The notes under the pieces were generated by a model, which saw only the letters and a program-made list of their open reading frames with translations, was not told the DNA's origin and did no database searches. From Marinobacter oulmenensis (lineage in GTDB: Bacteria > Pseudomonadota > Gammaproteobacteria > Pseudomonadales > Oleiphilaceae): a DNA stretch of 64,000 bases. Location: contig NZ_JACHFE010000008.1 of the NCBI RefSeq assembly GCF_014201735.1, forward strand, positions 62,001 through 126,000, read 5' to 3'. Position 1 is the first letter of the stretch; the number at the start of each line of letters is the position of its first letter. Position numbers and translations under genes: made by a program. Below, in pieces: positions 1 to 9,386 of this stretch.

Positions 1-396
1 AAGTCGCTGAACCGGCTGGAACAGGTGATGGCGGCAAAGGCCATGCCCGAGGGCATCTTCGAGGTGTTGATGAGCAACGCCGAAGGGCAGGTGGTGGAAG
101 GAACCCGGACCAATCTGTTTCTGGCCACCGATGATGGCTGGCAGACACCGCCTGCTTCAACCCTGGCGGTCTGCGGGGTCATGCGTCGCCATGTGCTGGC
201 CTGTCTGCATAACGCCGGTGAACCCGTGGTTGAGGCACCGGTGACCCTTGATCAGTTGGGCCCCGACCGGTGCCGCGGGCTATACCTGACCAACAGTGTT
301 CTCGGGGTTGTTCCGGTTCGCACTCTGGCGGGGCAGGCTTTGCCAGTAACCCGTCGGCTTGCGACAATCGCCTTCTCATCCCAAGTAATGGAATAA
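1..396 (+). CDS. pabC: Aminodeoxychorismate lyase PabC, C-terminal part
   Basis: The frame is open from the first base, so the gene begins before the window; about 131 residues remain. It matches the C-terminal half of fold-type IV PLP enzymes: KSLNRLEQVMA near the start, the EGTRTNLFL segment, and a late YLTNSVLGVVPV stretch typical of PabC. The enzyme releases pyruvate from 4-amino-4-deoxychorismate to give 4-aminobenzoate for folate synthesis in the cytoplasm. The stop lies three bases before mltG, the pabC-mltG-tmk order common in gammaproteobacteria. A branched-chain aminotransferase is the main alternative, but the context argues for PabC. Confidence 0.9.
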   Translation, partial: KSLNRLEQVMAAKAMPEGIFEVLMSNAEGQVVEGTRTNLFLATDDGWQTPPASTLAVCGVMRRHVLACLHNAGEPVVEAPVTLDQLGPDRCRGLYLTNSVLGVVPVRTLAGQALPVTRRLATIAFSSQVME

Positions 397-399
397 GCC

Positions 400-1464
400 G
401 TGTTCAGAAAGCTACTGTTTCTGTGTTTCTCCGCCCTGGTGCTCGTCGGCGCCGGTGGGGCGCTGTGGGCCTGGCAGGGGCTGGAGACGCTCAAGAAGCC
501 TATCCCTCTGGCGCAACCTGAGGTCTTCACCGTGGAATCCGGTACGGCCTTCAGTCAACTGGCATACCGCCTGGCTGAGGAAGGCCTGGTCAGTGAATCG
601 CTGTGGCTGAGGCTCTACGGAAGGCTGAATCCGGAGCAGACCCGGATCAAGGCGGGGGATTACCAGCTTGAGCCGGGCATGACTCCTCTGGCGGTGCTTG
701 ACGATATGGTTGAGGGCAGGGTGAAACACTGGTCGGTACAGTTTATCGAAGGCCGTACGTTCGCCGACCTCCGGGCGAGGCTGGCAGCCAGTGAGCATCT
801 GCACAAGGAAACCACGGACTGGACCGATGCCGAGATCATGGCCGCCGTCGGCGCGCCGGACCAGCATCCGGAAGGCCGCTTTTTCCCGGATACCTATCTG
901 TTTACCAGTAGCGAGTCCGATCTGGATCTGCTTAAGCGCTCCTATGAGCGGATGGCGTCCGTGCTGGAGGAGGAGTGGCAGCAAAGAGCGGAAAACCTGC
1001 CTTACGAGTCCGCCTATGACGCGCTCATCATGGCGTCCATTGTTGAACGGGAAACCGGCGTAGCGGGCGAACGTCAGGACGTGGCCGGTGTGTTTGTAAG
1101 GCGCTTGCAAAAAGGTATGCGGCTGCAGACGGATCCGACTGTGATCTACGGCATGGGGGACAGCTATGAGGGGCGGATTGGCCGCCGGGATCTGAGGACC
1201 CATACACCGTACAACACCTACATGATCAATGGCCTGCCGCCGACGCCCATAGCCCTGCCGGGGCGGGAGGCCATTCATGCGGCTCTGCACCCTGCCGAGG
1301 GCAGCGCCCTGTATTTTGTTGCCCGGGGTGATGGCACTCACAAATTTTCAGACACGCTGGCAGAACATCAGCGCGCGGTCAGGGAATATCAGTTGAACCG
1401 GAGCGAGGACTACCGCTCCTATCCCGCCCCCGAAGATGAAAACACTGAAGAGGCCGGGCAGTGA
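400..1464 (+). CDS. mltG: Endolytic murein transglycosylase MltG (YceG)
   Basis: A 354-residue inner-membrane enzyme that cleaves nascent glycan strands and is thought to terminate peptidoglycan chain growth. A single N-terminal membrane helix (about residues 4-24) is followed by a LysM-like region and the YceG catalytic domain. The catalytic glutamate sits in SIVERETG at residue 216, followed by the family segment LQTDPTVIYGMG. The start is GTG, three bases after the pabC stop. The stop overlaps the tmk start as TGATG, so pabC, mltG and tmk look translationally coupled. The C-terminal tail is rich in acidic residues and is probably disordered. Confidence 0.95.
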   Translation: MFRKLLFLCFSALVLVGAGGALWAWQGLETLKKPIPLAQPEVFTVESGTAFSQLAYRLAEEGLVSESLWLRLYGRLNPEQTRIKAGDYQLEPGMTPLAVLDDMVEGRVKHWSVQFIEGRTFADLRARLAASEHLHKETTDWTDAEIMAAVGAPDQHPEGRFFPDTYLFTSSESDLDLLKRSYERMASVLEEEWQQRAENLPYESAYDALIMASIVERETGVAGERQDVAGVFVRRLQKGMRLQTDPTVIYGMGDSYEGRIGRRDLRTHTPYNTYMINGLPPTPIALPGREAIHAALHPAEGSALYFVARGDGTHKFSDTLAEHQRAVREYQLNRSEDYRSYPAPEDENTEEAGQ

Positions 1465-2105
1465 TGGCGGATCGTGGTCGTTTTATCACCTTTGAAGGGA
1501 CCGAAGGGGTGGGCAAGTCCACCCAGTTGCAGCGGGCCGCCCGGGCGCTGTCCGATTTGGGGCTGGAGGTGGAAATCACCCGGGAGCCCGGTGGAACCCC
1601 GATGGCTGAAAAAATCCGTGAACTGCTGCTGGCACCAAGGGAAGAGCCTGTCAGTGATATCACCGAGTTGCTGCTGATGTTCGCGGCTAGGGCGCAGCAC
1701 CTGCGTAACCGGATACTGCCGGCGTTGGAGCAGGGCAGGTGGGTTCTGTGTGACCGTTTTACGGACGCCACCTTCGCCTATCAGGGCGGTGGGCGCGGCG
1801 TGCCGCCGGAACAGATCGAGATTCTGGAAACACTGGTTCAGGGTGACGTGCGTCCGGATCATGTGATTCTTCTGGATGCGCCGGTCGAGACCGGCATGGC
1901 ACGGGCGAAAAAGCGCGGTGAACTGGACCGTTTCGAGCAGGAAACGCTGGCGTTTTTCCAGCGTATCCGGGAAACCTATCTGGAGCGCGCCACTGCCAAC
2001 CCGGGTCAGTACCATGTGGTCAACGCGGAACTGCCCCTCGACCAGGTATCCGAAAGCGTGACCGCCCTGTTGATTGCGATAGCCCGCATGCCATCAACCG
2101 CCTGA
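1464..2105 (+). CDS. tmk: Thymidylate kinase
   Basis: A 213-residue dTMP kinase making dTDP for DNA synthesis. The P-loop GTEGVGKST lies at residues 12-20, the DR motif in CDRFTDATFAYQGGGRG follows, and a LID-like RGELDRFEQE segment comes later. I chose the ATG that overlaps the mltG stop (TGATG); a GTG three bases upstream is possible. In many relatives the next gene is holB, but here an AraC regulator follows after a hairpin, so the operon seems to end at tmk. Confidence 0.95.
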   Translation: MADRGRFITFEGTEGVGKSTQLQRAARALSDLGLEVEITREPGGTPMAEKIRELLLAPREEPVSDITELLLMFAARAQHLRNRILPALEQGRWVLCDRFTDATFAYQGGGRGVPPEQIEILETLVQGDVRPDHVILLDAPVETGMARAKKRGELDRFEQETLAFFQRIRETYLERATANPGQYHVVNAELPLDQVSESVTALLIAIARMPSTA

Positions 2106-2126
2106 AGGCAGCGTTTGCTTTCAGGC
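2100..2126 (+). terminator. Hairpin at the tmk stop codon
   Basis: GCCTGAAGGCA pairs with TGCTTTCAGGC (11 pairs including one G-T) around a five-base loop, and the stem covers the tmk stop codon. No T-run follows, so it is a weak intrinsic terminator at best, or an mRNA 3' stabiliser. Confidence 0.45.
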
Positions 2127-2207
2127 CGATACCTGGCAGTTTCGTGCACTTTCCGTCCGGATCTGCTTTAATTGAGGAACATTCTCGATTAATTGTCGGC
2201 AGAAGTA

Positions 2208-2987
2208 ATGCTCAACGCCAAACTTCTAAAGCTTCCGGTGGCTGCCCACCAGCATAACCATGAGCACCATCAGATCGTTGTCGGTGTCCGTGGCGAGGCC
2301 GATCTGAGTGTTGATGGGACTGGTGCCCATCTGGATACCTGGAAGGCCTGCCTGGTGCCGACCGAAGCCCGCCACGATTACTGGGGGGATGCCCAGAACC
2401 ACGTCATGGTGATCAATGTGGATCCTGTGACGCCTGCCCTGAGTTCCCCGGCCCATGCCGATTACGAGCGGATGATGCGGGTTTTCGAGGAGCCCCGGAG
2501 TCTGCAGATGGACAGTCGTCTTCAGGGGTTGGTTCAGTTTGCAGCGGGTGAATTTGATCGCTGGCCTGACAATTACGCGTTACACCAGAATCTGGCCACA
2601 AGCATCCTTTACTGCATGGCGGAGCGGATTATCGACCGTCAGAGCTGTGTGGTGAACCGACATACCCTCAGCCCCCAGGCTGTCAGACACTATATTCTGA
2701 AAAACCTGCACCGGAAGATCACTGTCCGGGACCTGGCCGGCGTTGCCTGCCTGAGTGTCAGCCGGTTCCATGAGATTTTCAGGGAAGTCACCGGGGTCAC
2801 GCCGCACCAGTTCCTCTTGCACACCCGGTTGGAGCAGGCCATCCATCTTCTTGCATCCACCCGCCTTTCGGTTTCCGAGATCAGCTATCGAACGGGTTTC
2901 TCCTCCCAGAGCGCGCTCACCAACGCATTGCGCAAACATCACGATACGACGCCAACAAGGTTAAGGGCACAGCAATACGTGGCCTGA
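2208..2987 (+). CDS. AraC-family transcriptional regulator
   Basis: About 259 residues: an N-terminal cupin-like sensing half with a His-rich HQHNHEHHQ start, and a C-terminal AraC/XylS DNA-binding domain with two helix-turn-helices (ITVRDLAGVACLSVSRFHE and LSVSEISYRTGFSSQSALT). The gene precedes putP on the same strand, so control of proline uptake is plausible; Pseudomonas PruR is an AraC-type activator of proline use. That link is inference from position. The start is uncertain: ATG 2208 is used here, and TTG 2193 with an upstream GAGG is the alternative. Confidence 0.85.
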   Translation: MLNAKLLKLPVAAHQHNHEHHQIVVGVRGEADLSVDGTGAHLDTWKACLVPTEARHDYWGDAQNHVMVINVDPVTPALSSPAHADYERMMRVFEEPRSLQMDSRLQGLVQFAAGEFDRWPDNYALHQNLATSILYCMAERIIDRQSCVVNRHTLSPQAVRHYILKNLHRKITVRDLAGVACLSVSRFHEIFREVTGVTPHQFLLHTRLEQAIHLLASTRLSVSEISYRTGFSSQSALTNALRKHHDTTPTRLRAQQYVA

Positions 2988-3090
2988 CAGGGCCAATTGC
3001 TGGAGTTCAGGAAGGATTTACAAAATTATCGTAGGAATTTGTAAGCCTGAGGGCGCTAGTAATACTAGTTTATTGACCTTGAACAACAGC

Positions 3091-3163
3091 GCGGATAAGG
3101 ACTATCCGCTATGCAATAAAAAGGGATCGGGAAACGACCAAACCAAGGGCTATGGAATAGCCC
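3091..3163 (+). promoter_or_regulatory. Two hairpins in the putP leader
   Basis: Two perfect inverted repeats lie in the AraC-putP gap. GCGGATA-AGGAC-TATCCGC occupies 3091-3109 and GGGCTAT-GGA-ATAGCCC occupies 3147-3163. The putP ATG and its AGGGGAG ribosome site follow about 50 bases later. The repeats could fold in the mRNA leader or serve as protein operators; nothing further can be decided by eye. Confidence 0.5.
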
Positions 3164-3211
3164 AAGCAAGCCAACAACAAACCTTGGATAGCGCAAGGGG
3201 AGATACCTGAC

Positions 3212-4705
3212 ATGATAGGAAACAACATAGGGGTTACTATAACCTTTATTCTGTATATCCTGATGATGCTGGGGGTGGGCTATGTTGCCTGGAAACGCAC
3301 CTCCAACCTCTCGGATTACATTCTTGGCGGCCGTTCCCTCGGCCCCCTGCCTTCGGCACTGAGTGCCGGTGCCTCGGATATGAGTGGCTGGCTGCTGCTC
3401 GGTCTGCCGGGCTATGCGTACGCGGCCGGTTATGAGGCGATCTGGATTGCCGTCGGTCTGCTGGCCGGTACCTGGCTGAACTGGCTGTTTGTCGCCCGTC
3501 GCCTGCGCACCTACTCGCTGGCTGCCGGTGACTCGCTGACCCTGCCCTCGTACTTCGAGAACCGCTTCAACGACACCAGTCGTATCCTGCGGGTGGTCTG
3601 CGCGTTCTTCATCCTGCTGTTCTTCCTGTTTTACACCAGCTCCGGTCTGGTTGCCGGTGGCAAGCTGTTCGAAACCGTCTTTGGCCTCGACTACAACATC
3701 GCTATCGTTGTGGGCACCCTGGCCGTGGTTTCCTACACCTTCTTCGGTGGTTTCCTTGCGGTTTCCTGGACGGACGTCATTCAGGGCCTGCTGATGTTCG
3801 CTGCACTGCTGCTGGTGCCGATCATTGCCATGAACGCTGCCGGTGGCTGGGACGCAACCCAGGCCGCGATGGAAGCGAAGAACCCGGAATTTCTGAATGC
3901 TCTGACAGGCACCGACGGCAACGCCCTGGGGGCAATGGCGATCATCTCCCTGCTGGCCTGGGGTCTGGGCTACTTTGGTCAGCCGCACATCCTGGCGCGC
4001 TTCAAGGCGATCCGCTCTGAAGATGACGTGCCAACTGCCCGTCGCATTGCCGTGATCTGGAGTGGTCTGGGTCTGCTCGGCGCGCTGCTGGTTGGCTTTT
4101 CTGCCATTGGCTACTTCGAGACTCCGCTGGATGACGGCGAACGTGCCTTCATGCTGCTGGTTGATGCCATGTTCCACCCGGTCATTGCCGGTATCCTGCT
4201 GGCGGCTATCCTTGCGGCCATCATGAGTACTGCGGATTCCCAGCTGCTGGTGTCCTCTTCCGCTCTGGCAGAGGATTTCTATAAGGCCATCTTCCGTAAA
4301 GACGCCTCCCAGAAGGAACTGGTCTGGGTCGGTCGTTTCGCGGTTGTCGGTATCGCCATCATCGCCCTGTTGCTGGGACTGGATCCGGACAGCAAGGTAC
4401 TTGAGCTGGTGTCCTACGCCTGGGCTGGCTTCGGGGCTGCCTTTGGTCCGGCGCTGATTCTGTCGCTGTTCTGGAAAGGCATGAACCGCGCTGGCGCGAT
4501 CGCAGGCATCATCGTCGGTGGTGTTACCGTCGTGGTCTGGGGCAACATCTCCGGCGGTATCTTCGATCTTTACGAGATCGTACCTGGCTTCATCCTTGCG
4601 GCGATCGCCATCGTGGTCGTTTCCAAGGTGTCTGGCACCCCGCACCAGGACATCCTGGAGCAGTTTGACCGTGCCATGGGCCGTGGAGCGCGTGACCTGC
4701 CGTAA
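3212..4705 (+). CDS. putP: Sodium/proline symporter PutP
   Basis: A 497-residue sodium:solute symporter (SSS family) of the inner membrane with about 13 hydrophobic segments, the usual length for PutP. Diagnostic stretches are SDYILGGRSLGPLPSALSAG, ASDMSGWLLLGLPG and AIMSTADSQLLVSSSA. It imports proline with Na+, as nutrient or as osmoprotectant in a marine-type cell. The ribosome site is AAGGGGAG, about nine bases before ATG. No putA lies in the window. A strong terminator follows, and acnB converges from the other strand. Confidence 0.95.
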   Translation: MIGNNIGVTITFILYILMMLGVGYVAWKRTSNLSDYILGGRSLGPLPSALSAGASDMSGWLLLGLPGYAYAAGYEAIWIAVGLLAGTWLNWLFVARRLRTYSLAAGDSLTLPSYFENRFNDTSRILRVVCAFFILLFFLFYTSSGLVAGGKLFETVFGLDYNIAIVVGTLAVVSYTFFGGFLAVSWTDVIQGLLMFAALLLVPIIAMNAAGGWDATQAAMEAKNPEFLNALTGTDGNALGAMAIISLLAWGLGYFGQPHILARFKAIRSEDDVPTARRIAVIWSGLGLLGALLVGFSAIGYFETPLDDGERAFMLLVDAMFHPVIAGILLAAILAAIMSTADSQLLVSSSALAEDFYKAIFRKDASQKELVWVGRFAVVGIAIIALLLGLDPDSKVLELVSYAWAGFGAAFGPALILSLFWKGMNRAGAIAGIIVGGVTVVVWGNISGGIFDLYEIVPGFILAAIAIVVVSKVSGTPHQDILEQFDRAMGRGARDLP

Positions 4706-4728
4706 CCTGCAGGATTACAGCCCACAGT

Positions 4729-4760
4729 AAAAAGGGACTCCTTCGGGAGTCCCTTTTTTT
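4729..4760 (+). terminator. Terminator after putP
   Basis: AAAAAGGGACTCC, TTCG loop and GGAGTCCC followed by seven T: a classic Rho-independent terminator 24 bases after the putP stop. Confidence 0.95.
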
Positions 4761-4852
4761 ATGCCATGTCTCCTCCCGGGATGGGCTGCTGCGACTGGGC
4801 GGGTGGAGACTCTTGGGACCCGGTTCCGATGTTGCTGGAAGTGTGAAGGCAT

Positions 4853-4887
4853 AAAAAAACGCCAGCCCGGAGGCTGGCGTTTTTTTC
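4853..4887 (-). terminator. Terminator after acnB
   Basis: A perfect eight-base stem (CGCCAGCC / GGCTGGCG) with a CGGA tetraloop, flanked by A-run and T-run, so it can work on both strands. It lies 23 bases past the acnB stop. Confidence 0.93.
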
Positions 4888-4909
4888 TGGAGTCTACCTT
4901 TTCAGGCGA

Positions 4910-7504
4910 TCAGGCGACGCTCGCCTCGGATGCCTTCTTGGTGTAGTCCTCCATCTGGTCGAAGTTGAGATACTTGTAGATCTCTTTCGACATGCTGTTC
5001 AGGTCCTTGGCGTACTCCATGTACTCCTGAGGGGAGGGGAGTTTGCCCAGAACGGCACCCACAGCTGCCAGCTCCGCGGAGGTCAGGTACACGTTGGCAC
5101 CATCGCCCAGGCGGTTGGGGAAGTTACGGGTGGATGTGGACAGCACGGTGGACTTGGCCGCAACCCGTGCCTGGTTACCCATGCACAGAGAACAGCCCGG
5201 CATCTCGGTGCGTACACCGGCGGTGCCGTAGGTGTTGAAGTAGCCTTCGTCCATCAGCTGCTGCTGATCCATCTTGGTCGGCGGTGACATCCACAGGCGG
5301 GTGGTCAGTGCACCCTTGTGCTGGGCCAGCAGTTTGCCGGCGGCACGGAAGTGGCCAATGTTGGTCATGCAGGAACCGATGAATACCTCGTCGACCTTGT
5401 CGCCGGCCACTTCGGAAAGGAAGCGGGCGTCGTCCGGGTCGTTCGGGCAGCAGACGATGGGCTCGTTGATGTCGGCCAGATCGATTTCGATCACGTGAGC
5501 GTATTCTGCGTCCTTGTCGGCACGCATCAGCTTCGGATCCTTCAGCCACTCTTCCATCTGCTGGGCACGACGCTCCAGGGTGCGCGGATCGCCGTAGCCT
5601 TCGGCAATCATCCAGCGCAGCATGACGATATTGGAGCGCAGGTACTCGGCAACAGAGTCTTCGGACAGGTTAATGGTACAACCAGCCGCGGAACGCTCGG
5701 CAGAGGCGTCAGACAGCTCGAACGCCTGCTCAACCGTCAGGTGCTCCAGACCTTCGATCTCCAGGATGCGACCGGAGAACTCGTTGATCTTGCCTTTCTT
5801 CTCAACGGTCAGCATGCCCTGCTTGATGCCGTACAGCGGAATGGCGTGTACCAGGTCACGCAGGGTGATGCCCGGCTGCATTTCACCTTTGAAGCGAACC
5901 AGCACGGATTCCGGCATGTCCAGCGGCATAACGCCGGCGGCAGCGGCGAACGCCACCAGACCGGAACCGGCCGGGAAGGAGATGCCCATCGGGAAACGGG
6001 TGTGGGAGTCACCACCGGTACCCACGGTGTCCGGCAGCAGCATGCGGTTCAGCCAGGAGTGAATGATGCCGTCGCCCGGGCGCAGGGAAACACCGCCACG
6101 GTTGCGGATGAAGTCCGGCATGGTGTGCTGCATTTCCACGTCAACCGGCTTCGGATAAGCGGCAGTGTGACAGAAGGACTGCATCACCAGGTCCGCCTGG
6201 AAGCCCAGGCAGGCCAGGTCTTTGAGTTCATCACGGGTCATCGGACCGGTGGTGTCCTGGGAGCCCACGGTGGTCATGTGCGGCTCGCAGTAGGTGTTCG
6301 GGCGAATGCCTTTGCCTTCTTCCAGGCCACACGCCTTGCCGACCATCTTCTGGGCGAGGGTGAAGCCCTTGTCGCCTTCTTCCGGATCTTTCGGCAGGCG
6401 GAAAATGTCGGTGGGGCCCATGTTCAGGGCTTCGCGTGCCTTCTTGGTCAGGCCACGGCCGATGATCAGCGGAATACGGCCGCCAGCCTGCACTTCGTCC
6501 AGGATTACTTCGGACTTCAGGCCGAACTCGGAGATCACGTCGCCGGCTTCGTTCAGGATTTTGCCTTCGTACGGGCGAATGTCGATCACGTCGCCCATAT
6601 TCATGTTGTCGACCGGTGCCTCGAATACCAGGGCGCCGGCGTCTTCCATGGTGTTGAAGAAGATCGGGGCAACCTTGTTACCGATACACACACCGCCGGC
6701 GCGCTTGTTCGGAACGCCCGGGATGTCTTCGCCGAAGTACCACAGTACCGAGTTGGTACCGGACTTACGGGAGGAACCGGTACCGACGACGTCACCCACG
6801 AAGGCAACCGGCAGGCCCTTGGACTGGATCTCTTCGATCTGTTTGATCGGACCCGTTACGCCTGGCTCCTCGGGGTTCAGGCCATCACGCTCCATCTTGT
6901 ACATGGCGCGGGCATGCAGAGGGATGTCCGGGCGGGACCAGGCATCGGGGGCCGGGGACAGGTCGTCGGTGTTGGTTTCGCCGGTTACCTTGAACACCAC
7001 CATCTTGGTGCTCTCAGGTACTTTCTTCTTGCCGGTGAACCACTCGGCGTTGGCCCAGGACTCAACGACTTCCTTGGCAACGTTGTTGCCGGCGTCCATC
7101 TTCTCTTTCACATCGTTGAAGGCATCGAACATCAGCAGGGTGTGCTTGAGCTCTTTACCGGCCAGTTCGGCCAGTTCGCTGTCGTCGAGCAGGTCAACCA
7201 GGGTTTCGATGTTGTAGCCACCCTGCATCATGCCCAGCAGCTGTACCGCTTTTTCCTTGCTGATCAGCGGAGAAGAGGCTTCGCCCTTGACGATGGCGGA
7301 CAGGAAAGCGGCTTTGACGTAAGCGGCTTCGTCCACACCCGGCGGAACGCGGTTTTCCAGCAGGTAGACCAGAGTTTCCTCTTCACCGGTCGGCGGGTTT
7401 TTCAGCAGTTCAACCAGTTCGGCGACCTGCTCGGGATTCAGGGGTTTCGGGGGGATACCCAGGGCTTCACGTTCAGCGACGTGTTCACGATAGGCTTCTA
7501 ACAC
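4910..7504 (-). CDS. acnB: Aconitate hydratase B
   Basis: An 864-residue aconitase of the AcnB type (E. coli AcnB is 865), interconverting citrate and isocitrate in the TCA and glyoxylate cycles. The [4Fe-4S] ligands are Cys712 (GSCMTNIG) and Cys771/Cys774 (CSLCMGNQ), with family spacing. The N-terminal HEAT-like domain begins [12 protein letters not shown] and the swivel domain precedes the catalytic domains, the order unique to AcnB. I chose the GTG start at 7504 because it aligns with the family N-terminus and has TGAGGG nine bases upstream; an in-frame ATG 15 bases earlier is less likely. Confidence 0.96.
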   Translation of the reverse strand: MLEAYREHVAEREALGIPPKPLNPEQVAELVELLKNPPTGEEETLVYLLENRVPPGVDEAAYVKAAFLSAIVKGEASSPLISKEKAVQLLGMMQGGYNIETLVDLLDDSELAELAGKELKHTLLMFDAFNDVKEKMDAGNNVAKEVVESWANAEWFTGKKKVPESTKMVVFKVTGETNTDDLSPAPDAWSRPDIPLHARAMYKMERDGLNPEEPGVTGPIKQIEEIQSKGLPVAFVGDVVGTGSSRKSGTNSVLWYFGEDIPGVPNKRAGGVCIGNKVAPIFFNTMEDAGALVFEAPVDNMNMGDVIDIRPYEGKILNEAGDVISEFGLKSEVILDEVQAGGRIPLIIGRGLTKKAREALNMGPTDIFRLPKDPEEGDKGFTLAQKMVGKACGLEEGKGIRPNTYCEPHMTTVGSQDTTGPMTRDELKDLACLGFQADLVMQSFCHTAAYPKPVDVEMQHTMPDFIRNRGGVSLRPGDGIIHSWLNRMLLPDTVGTGGDSHTRFPMGISFPAGSGLVAFAAAAGVMPLDMPESVLVRFKGEMQPGITLRDLVHAIPLYGIKQGMLTVEKKGKINEFSGRILEIEGLEHLTVEQAFELSDASAERSAAGCTINLSEDSVAEYLRSNIVMLRWMIAEGYGDPRTLERRAQQMEEWLKDPKLMRADKDAEYAHVIEIDLADINEPIVCCPNDPDDARFLSEVAGDKVDEVFIGSCMTNIGHFRAAGKLLAQHKGALTTRLWMSPPTKMDQQQLMDEGYFNTYGTAGVRTEMPGCSLCMGNQARVAAKSTVLSTSTRNFPNRLGDGANVYLTSAELAAVGAVLGKLPSPQEYMEYAKDLNSMSKEIYKYLNFDQMEDYTKKASEASVA

Positions 7505-7588
7505 GATATGGACCCTCATCAGTTGGAATGTCCACGCCTTGGCGCAGTGTGCCTGGCGGGAGTTTTGTGGCGAAAAGGCCGCAGGAGC

Positions 7589-7638
7589 CTCTGAATAACG
7601 CCTCAAATCACCGATGGGGCTTCAGGATTTATTCAGAG
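7589..7638 (-). promoter_or_regulatory. Long inverted repeat in the acnB leader
   Basis: CTCTGAATAA at 7589-7598 and its exact complement TTATTCAGAG at 7629-7638 enclose 30 bases. If transcription starts just below the predicted -10 box (near 7652), this stem would form close to the 5' end of the acnB mRNA, about 85 bases before the start codon. Confidence 0.5.
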
Positions 7639-7658
7639 ACTCCTTGATCTGGCGCAGC

Positions 7659-7687
7659 ATTCTATAGGAAACCCCTTATAAAGTTAA
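7659..7687 (-). promoter_or_regulatory. Predicted acnB promoter
   Basis: On the minus strand TTAACT (7687-7682) and TAGAAT (7664-7659) are separated by 17 bases, a good sigma-70 fit. Confidence 0.6.
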
Positions 7688-7755
7688 GTTGGACAGAGGT
7701 CGGAGAAGTTTGTTATGTGCGCTATACTCCCGCGCCCGTTTCCCGAAGCTGTCCG

Positions 7756-8373
7756 ATGACCAACATGACCGACGCCCTGCAAGAGATTCATCAGTTCCTC
7801 CCGTGCCGCACGCCTCAGACCTGGATTGACAACGCCCTGGCCAATCAGGAACTACTGCTGATTGATCATGCCCATTGCGAGAAAAAAGCGGCTTCCACAG
7901 CCCTGAGCCTGATGTACCGGTATCTCGATAACACCGATCTGCTCAACAAGATGTCGCGACTGGCTCGCGAGGAGCTTCGGCATTTTGAGCAGGTGCTGGC
8001 GATCATGAACAAGCGCGACGTGGTATACGACCACCTGTCACCCGCCCGTTACGCGGCGGGTCTGAGGGCACTGGTGAGAGGCGAGGACCCCGGGCGGCTG
8101 GTGGATGTGCTGATTGTGGGCGCGATCATTGAGGCCCGTTCCTGCGAGCGCTTTGCGGCGCTGGCACCGTACCTGGATGATGAGCTCGCGGGTTTCTATA
8201 CCGGACTTCTGAAATCCGAAGCCCGCCACTATCAGGACTATCTCAGGCTTGCCGAACAGGCTCAGGGTGGCCCGGTTGAAGATCGCCTGGCGGTATTTCT
8301 GGCGGCCGAGAAAGCGTTGATCGAGCAACCGGACACCGAATTCCGCTTTCACAGCGGACCGGTTCCCGACTGA
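7756..8373 (+). CDS. miaE: tRNA-(2-methylthio-N6-hydroxy-isopentenyl-adenosine) hydroxylase MiaE
   Basis: About 205 residues of the ferritin-like diiron fold. It hydroxylates the isopentenyl group of ms2i6A37 in tRNAs reading U-starting codons, using O2. Iron-ligand helices are visible: HAHCEKKAA, REELRHFEQV, EARSCERF and SEARHYQDY. The start is either ATG 7756 or ATG 7765; I use the first. An upstream GTG would add residues unlike the family. The stop codon directly abuts that of finR on the other strand. Confidence 0.92.
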   Translation: MTNMTDALQEIHQFLPCRTPQTWIDNALANQELLLIDHAHCEKKAASTALSLMYRYLDNTDLLNKMSRLAREELRHFEQVLAIMNKRDVVYDHLSPARYAAGLRALVRGEDPGRLVDVLIVGAIIEARSCERFAALAPYLDDELAGFYTGLLKSEARHYQDYLRLAEQAQGGPVEDRLAVFLAAEKALIEQPDTEFRFHSGPVPD

Positions 8374-9255
8374 TTACAGCTCCCGGCAGAGTTCCATCCA
8401 CCGGTCGATACCGGCACTCCGGTATTTCTGCCGGTGCAGAATGAAATAGAACTGACGGTCAAACTGCCGGTATTCCGGCGCTTGAAGGGGGACCAGGCTG
8501 CCGCGCCGGAAAGCGTCCGCCAGGACCACTTCGGACAGGCATCCGATGCCCAGACCAGCTTCCACCGCCCGCTTGATCGCCTCGGTGTGTTCCAGTTCCA
8601 GCAGTACATTCAGATCGGGCAGCAGCCCGTGCATGCCCCGTTCGAAACTCTGACGCGTGCCCGACCCTGGTTCCCGCATGATCCAAGTGGCCTGCCGGAG
8701 GTCGTCATCATCCAGAATCTGCTGCCTGGCCAGTGGGTGCTCCGGAGAGCAGAAAACCACCAGTTTGTCCCCGCGCCAGGGGATTACCTCCAGTTCCGGT
8801 GACTGCAGCTCCCCTTCGATCAGGCCGATGTCCAGCTCAAAGTCCCGAACCCGCTGGGCAATGGTGCTGGTGTTGGCGACTTCCAGGGTGACTGGGGGAT
8901 GAGTAGGGGTATTCATGTATTGGGCCATGACGCCCACGGCCAGATAGTTTCCTATCGTAAGCGTTGCGCCCACTTTCAGCGCGCCCACTTCCGAATGTTT
9001 GCTGAAGGCCTGTTCCAGATCCTGGGCCTGGGCCAGCAGGGCTTCGGCCCGGGGGCGGTAGAGGCGGCCGAGTTCGTTCAGTTGCAGGCGTTTGCCAACC
9101 CGGTCGAACAACTGGATGTTGAACTGGTTTTCCAGTTCTTTCAGCGCGCTGCTGGCGGCTGACTGGGACATGGCCAGGGATTCAGCCGCGCGCGTGATGT
9201 TCTGGAAGCGGGCGGCGGCCAGAAAGACTTCGAGTTGGCGAAAGGTGTATTTCAT
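8374..9255 (-). CDS. finR: LysR-family regulator, FinR-like
   Basis: A 293-residue LysR protein with an N-terminal winged helix-turn-helix (residues 1-60: FRQLEVFLAAARFQNITRAA, SQSAASSALKELE) and a substrate-binding-type effector domain ending GLGIGCLSEVVL. It is divergent from fpr, the arrangement of Pseudomonas FinR, which activates the ferredoxin-NADP reductase gene under oxidative stress. The name rests on that context. In the shared 131-base gap lies a palindrome that could be its operator. It ends with zero spacing against miaE. Confidence 0.8.
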   Translation of the reverse strand: MKYTFRQLEVFLAAARFQNITRAAESLAMSQSAASSALKELENQFNIQLFDRVGKRLQLNELGRLYRPRAEALLAQAQDLEQAFSKHSEVGALKVGATLTIGNYLAVGVMAQYMNTPTHPPVTLEVANTSTIAQRVRDFELDIGLIEGELQSPELEVIPWRGDKLVVFCSPEHPLARQQILDDDDLRQATWIMREPGSGTRQSFERGMHGLLPDLNVLLELEHTEAIKRAVEAGLGIGCLSEVVLADAFRRGSLVPLQAPEYRQFDRQFYFILHRQKYRSAGIDRWMELCREL

Positions 9256-9291
9256 GACTCAGGGTTATAATCGATTCAGTCGAAAAAGGTT

Positions 9292-9306
9292 ATGGGCATA
9301 TCCCAT
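9292..9306. promoter_or_regulatory. Palindrome in the finR-fpr gap, candidate LysR site
   Basis: ATGGG-CATAT-CCCAT is a perfect inverted repeat 81 bases before the fpr start and 37 bases upstream of finR. Its position suits autoregulation plus fpr activation. Confidence 0.5.
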
Positions 9307-9386
9307 TTCATCGATAGGTTAACCCGGCGTTAGAATACAGGCAATTGCTATTGAGTATTCCGAATGATTGCAGCGAGAGGTACATA

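Noticed and set aside
3065..4645. A 526-codon open frame antisense to putP
   Set aside because: Rich in Gln, His and Asp as expected from reverse reading of a membrane protein gene. No family resemblance.
5318..7501. A very long open frame antisense to acnB
   Set aside because: It mirrors the codon pattern of a high-GC gene, has His/Val/Gly-rich low-information sequence, and no ribosome site. AcnB with intact catalytic residues lies on the other strand.
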